Origin: Bauldia sp963759235
GTDB lineage: Bacteria; Pseudomonadota; Alphaproteobacteria; Rhizobiales; Kaistiaceae
Length of the DNA stretch: 64,000 bases
NCBI GenBank assembly: GCA_963759235.1
Contig: CAVWYO010000006.1
Coordinates: 558,001-622,000 of the forward strand
Direction of reading: 5' to 3'
Numbering within the stretch: position 1 is the stretch's first letter; the number at the start of each line of letters is the position of its first letter. The notes beneath the pieces were generated by a model, which was given only the letters and a program-made list of their open reading frames with translations, was not told the origin of the DNA and did no database searches. Positions 59,732-64,000 of the stretch are shown piece by piece. A program made the translations under genes and the position numbers.

Positions 59732-60691
59732 TCACTGCACCTCAATTCGCGGGCGCTGCAAGAGCCGTTTCATATCGAAGAAGCGCCAGCCGAGCAGCGC
59801 GAAGATCACGCCGATGACGATGAGGAACAGGGCGAGGGCCGCGCCGTAGCCATACTGTCCGCTCTCGAAGGCTCGCCGATAGACATAGAGAGCATAGACC
59901 GTCGTATCGTAAAACGGGCCGCCCTTGGTGAGCAGCAGGATGTACTCGAAGCTGACCAGCAGCGACAGCGTCTGATAGATGGTGACGAAGCTGATCGGCC
60001 AGCGGAGCGCCGGCAGCGTGATGTGGCGGACCACGGCAAGCGTCCCCGCCCCGTCGACCCGCGCCGCATGGAACAAGTGTTCGGGTATGCCGCGAATGGC
60101 GGAGGTAAAGATGATCATCCCGAGCGAAGCGCCGATGAAGCCGTTGGCGACGATGATCAGGGCGACCGGCGCCTGGGTCTTGAGGTCGAGCGGCGTCTCC
60201 ACCCCAAAGACCGTCATCAGGATCTGGTTGAGAAGCCCGACCTGCGACGGGTCGACGACCCACAGCCACAAAAGAATGTAGAGGACCGACGGGCTCATCC
60301 GCGGCAAGAGCCAGACACCACGAAAGAAGCCGCCAGAGACCTTGTCGAGCGAGGTGGTTATCAGCGCCAGGATGAGCGCGAAAGTGACGTTGAAGATGCC
60401 GAGCGTCCCGAAGACGTAGATGAACGTCATCCCGATGACCGAGGTCAACCGGTTGTCGCCGGCGAACACCCTTTGGTACTGCTCGGTGGTCAGGTGGGTG
60501 ACCCGCAGCGACCGGCCGAGATCGGTGAACGACACGGCGATGTCGATCAGCACCGGAATGATGAAGAAGAGGACCGTCAGGACGACTGCCGGCCCGAGGA
60601 AGATCAGGACGTTGATGCGCCGTCGCATCGCCGCCCGCTCGGAGCCACGGCGCTCGATGATCAACTGATCCGCGATAGTCGCCATCGTCAT
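59732..60691 (-). CDS. ABC transporter permease, MalF type
   Basis: A 319-residue permease with six transmembrane helices, starting near INVLIFLGPAVVLTVLFFIIPV. The EAA loop reads FHAARVDGAGTLAVVRHITLP near residue 210. The start at 60691 follows GGGAAGGG; ATG 60685 is also possible. It forms the channel with the MalG-type permease encoded directly downstream. Confidence 0.9.
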   Translation of the reverse strand: MTMATIADQLIIERRGSERAAMRRRINVLIFLGPAVVLTVLFFIIPVLIDIAVSFTDLGRSLRVTHLTTEQYQRVFAGDNRLTSVIGMTFIYVFGTLGIFNVTFALILALITTSLDKVSGGFFRGVWLLPRMSPSVLYILLWLWVVDPSQVGLLNQILMTVFGVETPLDLKTQAPVALIIVANGFIGASLGMIIFTSAIRGIPEHLFHAARVDGAGTLAVVRHITLPALRWPISFVTIYQTLSLLVSFEYILLLTKGGPFYDTTVYALYVYRRAFESGQYGYGAALALFLIVIGVIFALLGWRFFDMKRLLQRPRIEVQ

Positions 60692-60756
60692 CCGCCCTTC
60701 CCGTCCGGCCGGCGTTCGCCGACCGGTCCGGGGCCCACCGCCCCACCGGCGACGGT

Positions 60757-60781
60757 GAGGCGGGCGGCCGGCGCCCGCCTC
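60757..60781 (-). promoter_or_regulatory. Strong stem-loop between substrate-binding protein and permease genes
   Basis: GAGGCGGGCG (60757-60766) pairs perfectly with CGCCCGCCTC (60772-60781), loop GCCGG. It begins 19 bases after the binding-protein stop on the minus strand and has no T run, the same arrangement as the hairpin after glpV. It probably stabilises the binding-protein message. Confidence 0.6.
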
Positions 60782-60799
60782 ATGGTTTTCCGACCGACC

Positions 60800-62146
60800 C
60801 TATTTGACGATGACGTTCTCGAGATTGGAGTTCGCCTCGTCGATGACGAAGTCGGCCGCATCCTGCGCCGTCAGACGTCCGCTCTCGACGCCCTGCATGG
60901 CTTTGTAGATGATGCCGTTCAGATCGCCGAACTGCGGATTGTTAGGCAGGAACTTGGTGATCTTCAGGAGCTCGGTCGCCCGGGCCAGAGGCCAGGCCGC
61001 CGCATAGCGCGGGTCGTCGAGCTGTTCGGGCTTGATGCCGAGATGCGTCGTCGTCACCGCGTGGTCGGTGTTGAGATCGGGAGCCGAGGCCTCGCCGAGC
61101 AGCCGAACCGCCAGGTCGGGATCCTTGACGTTGGCGGAGATGGCATAGACGACCGGATGGGTAAGGCTTCCCGGCGAGCCGCCCTTCTTCACCGCCGGGG
61201 CGGCGATCCATCCCCAGTCCTTGAAGAAGGCCTTTTCGTCCTGCGGCAGACCGTAGGTCGGAAAGGCATAGCTGCCGAGATCCCAGATCCCGTACATCCA
61301 GAAGGCCACCTTATCGTTCTTGTAGAAATCGGCGCGGATGGCGTCCCATTCCATCGACGTGTTGTTGGGCGCCAGCACGCCGTCCTTGATGCCTCGCTCG
61401 AACCAGCCGAATGCGTCGGCCAGCTTGGCCCGATCGAGGAGAAGGTTGCCGGTCGCCGGATCGACGAAGGTGTTGCCGTAGGACTGGAAGACCATGATGT
61501 AGTCCGGTCCCTTCGACGGACGATGCAGGATGCCGTATTCGGCGCTGGTGTTGTCGACCACCTTCTTGGCGATGTCGAGGAGGTCGTCCATGGTGAGGTC
61601 GCCGGAATTCACCCGGTCCGGCATGGATTCGATGAAGGCATCGTCATAGCCCGCCTCGCGCAGGAGCTTCTTGTTGTAGAAGAACATGCGCGCTTCGGCG
61701 TCCTGCGGAATGGCGTAGATACCGTCGGGGCACCTGGTGGCATCCCACAGCGACGGGAAGATGGTGCCGAAGTATTGGGGATATTTGGCGATGTAGTCGT
61801 CGAGCTTCAGCACGAAGCCGTCCTGCTGGAAGGCGCATATCCACTCGTGGGCCTGAATGAACATGTCCGGGCCTTCGCCGATGCCGTAGACACGCAAGAG
61901 CTGGAGCGCGTCCTCGTCGAATCCGGCTGCCGGGCTTTCGTGGACCTCGACCGCCACACGCTTGTCCGAGCCTTCCTTCTCCAGTTCGGCGTTCAACCGC
62001 TCGGCCGCCTTGACGACGTTGCCGGGGCGAAGCGGCCCCGACACGTCGGCGCGGGACCAGAGGTTGAAGGTTACAGTCTCCTGAGCCCATGCCGAAGTCG
62101 AAAGAAGCGCCGCTACCGCCAGCGCACCGATGATCGTTCTGGTCAT
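60800..62146 (-). CDS. ABC transporter extracellular substrate-binding protein
   Basis: A 448-residue periplasmic binding protein of the extracellular solute-binding family 1 (UgpB/MalE-like). The signal peptide spans TRTIIGALAVAALLSTSAWAQ with cleavage after AWA. Family features include AAERLNAELEKEG, the hinge segment DGIYAIPQDAEARMFFYNKKLLREAGYDD in part, and WGWIAAPAVKKGG. ATG 62146 has AGGAGG at ideal spacing, while the GTG at 62155 does not. As the first gene of an operon ending in two GDPDs, its ligand is probably a glycerophosphodiester. Confidence 0.9.
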   Translation of the reverse strand: MTRTIIGALAVAALLSTSAWAQETVTFNLWSRADVSGPLRPGNVVKAAERLNAELEKEGSDKRVAVEVHESPAAGFDEDALQLLRVYGIGEGPDMFIQAHEWICAFQQDGFVLKLDDYIAKYPQYFGTIFPSLWDATRCPDGIYAIPQDAEARMFFYNKKLLREAGYDDAFIESMPDRVNSGDLTMDDLLDIAKKVVDNTSAEYGILHRPSKGPDYIMVFQSYGNTFVDPATGNLLLDRAKLADAFGWFERGIKDGVLAPNNTSMEWDAIRADFYKNDKVAFWMYGIWDLGSYAFPTYGLPQDEKAFFKDWGWIAAPAVKKGGSPGSLTHPVVYAISANVKDPDLAVRLLGEASAPDLNTDHAVTTTHLGIKPEQLDDPRYAAAWPLARATELLKITKFLPNNPQFGDLNGIIYKAMQGVESGRLTAQDAADFVIDEANSNLENVIVK

Positions 62147-62349
62147 TGTCTGCACCTCCTCTGGGTGGGGTCCCGGTCGCGAACAGAGCGATCGGTGGCC
62201 GTCCTCGTTAGCGCCGCTTTGTTACAGTTCCGTGGAACCCTTTGGATAAGATCGTTTCCTCCGGCGGCGCTTTCGGGAGTCTATCCAGAACTACCCTTAG
62301 CCGGCAATCTTTTCCGGTGGCGAAGGCCGCCTGTGAAACGCGCCGGCGT

Positions 62350-62378
62350 TTGACTTCCTCGCGACGCGATGATGTATC
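62350..62378 (+). promoter_or_regulatory. Possible sigma-70 promoter for the inositol-monophosphatase gene
   Basis: TTGACT (62350-62355) and TGTATC (62373-62378) are spaced 17 bases and lie 40 bp before the GTG start. The -10 is a weak match. The rest of the 272-bp divergent gap shows no further feature I can name. Confidence 0.3.
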
Positions 62379-62418
62379 GCGGTGCCGCATAGACATCCCA
62401 GCCAGTCGAGGCCCGTCC

Positions 62419-63231
62419 GTGGACCACCAGCAACTTGAGGAACGCGCGCGCGTTGCCGAGGATGCCGTTCGCCAAGCCGCGGTGCTGGCCATGGATTTCT
62501 TCGGGCGGCGAGGGGAGCTGAAGGTCGACAGCAAGGGCCTGCAGGACCTTGTCAGCCAGGCCGACCGCGATTGCGAAGCGGTAATCGCTACATCCCTGGA
62601 GCGCAGGTTTCCCGCCAATTCGTTCCTCGGCGAGGAAGGCGGCCTGAAACTGAGGGGGCCGATGCTGTGGGTCGTCGACCCGATCGACGGCACATCCAAT
62701 TTTGTGCGCGGCATCGCCCATTGGTGCCTGTCGCTCGGTCTTGTCGTCGACAGCCGCGCTCTCCTCGGTTTCATCTACGACCCGGTGGCCGACGAGATGT
62801 TCTCGGCGATAAGCGGCGGCGGGGCGCGCCTCAACGGCTCGCCGATCCGGGTCAGCGGCGAAACCGACATTCGGCGCGCCCGTATCGGGCTCGGCTTCTC
62901 CTACCGGCGGCCGGTGGCGCCGCACGCCACGGACGTGCGGACGCTGCTCGATGCCGGCTGCGAGTATCTCCGCCTCGGTTCCGGCGCCCTCGGCCTCGCC
63001 TATACGGCGGCCGGCCGCCTCGACGGCTATTTCGAGCGCCACATCAACCTATGGGACGTCGCCGCCGGGCTCGTCATCGTCAATGAGGCCGGCGGGCAAC
63101 TCAATGACTTCCTGACGGAGGACGTCGTCGCTAAGGGCAACGAGATCCTGGCCGCAACGCCGGCACTGTTCGATCGCTTGCGCGGCCTACTTGATCGAGC
63201 CAGGAACGGCACGGCCGAGCCGGCTTCGTAG
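62419..63231 (+). CDS. Inositol-monophosphatase-family phosphatase
   Basis: A 270-residue magnesium-dependent sugar or inositol phosphatase. Metal-binding motifs are GEEGG near residue 75, DPIDGTSNFVRG near 92 and LWDVAAG near 210. This family includes inositol-1-phosphatase, histidinol-phosphatase and 3'(2'),5'-bisphosphate nucleotidase, and the motifs alone do not separate them. The GTG at 62419 is chosen because it starts just before the family's first helix; the open frame upstream is low-quality sequence. The gene is divergent from the binding-protein gene and convergent with the sugar permease. Confidence 0.87.
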   Translation: MDHQQLEERARVAEDAVRQAAVLAMDFFGRRGELKVDSKGLQDLVSQADRDCEAVIATSLERRFPANSFLGEEGGLKLRGPMLWVVDPIDGTSNFVRGIAHWCLSLGLVVDSRALLGFIYDPVADEMFSAISGGGARLNGSPIRVSGETDIRRARIGLGFSYRRPVAPHATDVRTLLDAGCEYLRLGSGALGLAYTAAGRLDGYFERHINLWDVAAGLVIVNEAGGQLNDFLTEDVVAKGNEILAATPALFDRLRGLLDRARNGTAEPAS

Positions 63232-63234
63232 CCC

Positions 63235-64000
63235 CTATCTGAGCCGCTTCCAGAGCGAGCTGGAGGCGACCGCCGCGATGATGATCACCCCGACGAGGAT
63301 GTCGCGCACATAGCTGTCGACGCTCATCTGGGTCAGGCCGTTGTCGAGGGCGCCGAGGATGAGGACGCCGATCAGCGTCGCGTGGACCCGCGGCTCGCCC
63401 TCCTCGCTCATGGTCATGCCGAGAAACACGGCGGCGATCGCCGTCAGCATCAGTCCGCTGCCCTGGGTCGGATTGGCCGAGGCGACGCGGCTCGCATACA
63501 TGAGGCCGGCAACCGCCGCCCCGAAGCCGGTCAGCGCGAAGGCGACGAGCCGCAGGCGCTTGATCCTCACACCGCTCAGCCGCGCCGCTTCGCGGTTGCC
63601 GCCGATGGCGTAGAGCCGGCGGCCGAAGGTCGTCTGCTCGAGGAGCACCCAGACCAGCACCACCACGAAGATGGCAACGATGGTCAGATAGGGGAGGGCA
63701 AGGGGCTGGCCGCCGATCGTGCCGAGCGGCAGACCGTCGCGGGCGAAGCCGGAAAAGCTCCGCGGGATGTCGCGGCCGAAGATCGTCTTGCCGCCGCTGA
63801 TCAAAAAGGCGGCACCGGAGAAGACGGTGAGCGTCGCCAGCGTGGCGATGAACGGTAGGATGCCGATCAGGCTGACCAGCACGCCGTTGACGGCACCGCC
63901 GAGAAGACCGACCAGGAGCGCAATGGCGACCGCCGCCCACACCGGATAGCCGAAAGTGAAGAGAACCGCGGCGACCACCCCGGCAAGGCTCGCCATCGAG
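63235..64000 (-). CDS. RbsC-type sugar ABC transporter permease (5' end outside window)
   Basis: The visible 255 residues are the C-terminal part of a ribose/xylose-type permease of the CUT2 class. They include IATLATLTVFSGAAFLISGG, the cytoplasmic loop GGNREAARLSGVRIKRL, SRVASANPTQGSGLMLTAIAAVFLG and the terminal helix before SSLWKRLR. At least six hydrophobic helices are seen. The gene runs off the right edge, so the ATPase and binding-protein genes are not visible and the sugar cannot be named. It ends 3 bp from the convergent phosphatase stop. Confidence 0.9.
   Translation of the reverse strand, partial: SMASLAGVVAAVLFTFGYPVWAAVAIALLVGLLGGAVNGVLVSLIGILPFIATLATLTVFSGAAFLISGGKTIFGRDIPRSFSGFARDGLPLGTIGGQPLALPYLTIVAIFVVVLVWVLLEQTTFGRRLYAIGGNREAARLSGVRIKRLRLVAFALTGFGAAVAGLMYASRVASANPTQGSGLMLTAIAAVFLGMTMSEEGEPRVHATLIGVLILGALDNGLTQMSVDSYVRDILVGVIIIAAVASSSLWKRLR

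Noticed and set aside
59711..62353. An 880-codon open frame on the plus strand across the ABC permease and binding-protein genes
   Set aside because: It is antisense to three clear genes on the minus strand, its composition is Arg/Asp/Gly-rich in a codon-shadow pattern, and it has no domain or ribosome site. Long antisense frames are expected at this GC content.
1..64000. CRISPR array, rRNA or tRNA genes
   Set aside because: No regularly spaced identical repeats with unique spacers and no conserved rRNA or tRNA segments were noticed on either strand by eye; a tRNA search program was not available.

Overview
The window reads as a high-GC alphaproteobacterial chromosome, most likely order Hyphomicrobiales (Rhizobiales). 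The support is a rhizobial-type glycerol ABC operon (glpV-S-T-P-Q-U-K with glpD and glpR), a FixL/FixJ/FixK-type oxygen circuit, DUF2865 and DUF4170 proteins, PreA/PreT with a RutR-type regulator, and an isocitrate lyase divergent from an XRE/DUF2083 regulator. No rRNA, tRNA, CRISPR array or intact insertion sequence was found. Both window ends cut genes (rutR on the left, an RbsC-type permease on the right).

Layout. 1-3908: end of rutR, hairpin repeats, a convergent and visibly lower-GC type II restriction-modification pair, then about 1.1 kb without genes that holds an 80-bp direct repeat, a strongly hairpin-forming block and two REP-like palindromes. 3909-8815: YbdK-type ligase, NudK, an esterase and two secreted proteins (DUF2865; DUF3298 plus LprI-like). 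8864-12651: preA, preT and an alpha/beta hydrolase. 12713-15809: XRE regulator, aceA and a DUF4170 protein. 15893-24721: three tandem secreted NTF2-like paralogues, an orphan ParA, a secreted phosphoesterase, an NlpC/P60 hydrolase, LemA/DUF2207 and ManC.

24817-38291 is the most unusual part. It encodes a TPR-Hanks kinase, a membrane-anchored FHA-trypsin protein, a protein with one clear and two probable TIR-fold modules, a very large nSTAND1 ATPase with a transmembrane segment and long coiled coil (split by an apparent one-base frameshift), and a secreted animal-type trypsin. TIR and STAND overlap by ATGA. I propose this as a candidate signalling or conflict system; its function is inference. 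38558-41518 carries FixK-like, FixL and FixJ. 41559-45196 holds a glycosyltransferase-sulfotransferase fusion and a second GT2.

45487-62146 is a glycerol and glycerophosphodiester region. GlpR, with phased TTTCG repeats as likely operators, precedes glpD, an ABC glycerol importer and glycerol kinase. On the opposite strand a second ABC importer is followed by two tandem glycerophosphodiesterases, so the two operons could feed one pathway: diester uptake, hydrolysis to glycerol-3-phosphate, oxidation by GlpD. 62419-64000 has an inositol-monophosphatase-family enzyme and the end of a sugar ABC permease gene.

Caution: reading-frame breaks at about 35048 and 57685, and possibly 12603, all lie in short C/G runs, so assembly indels are a real alternative to true mutations.
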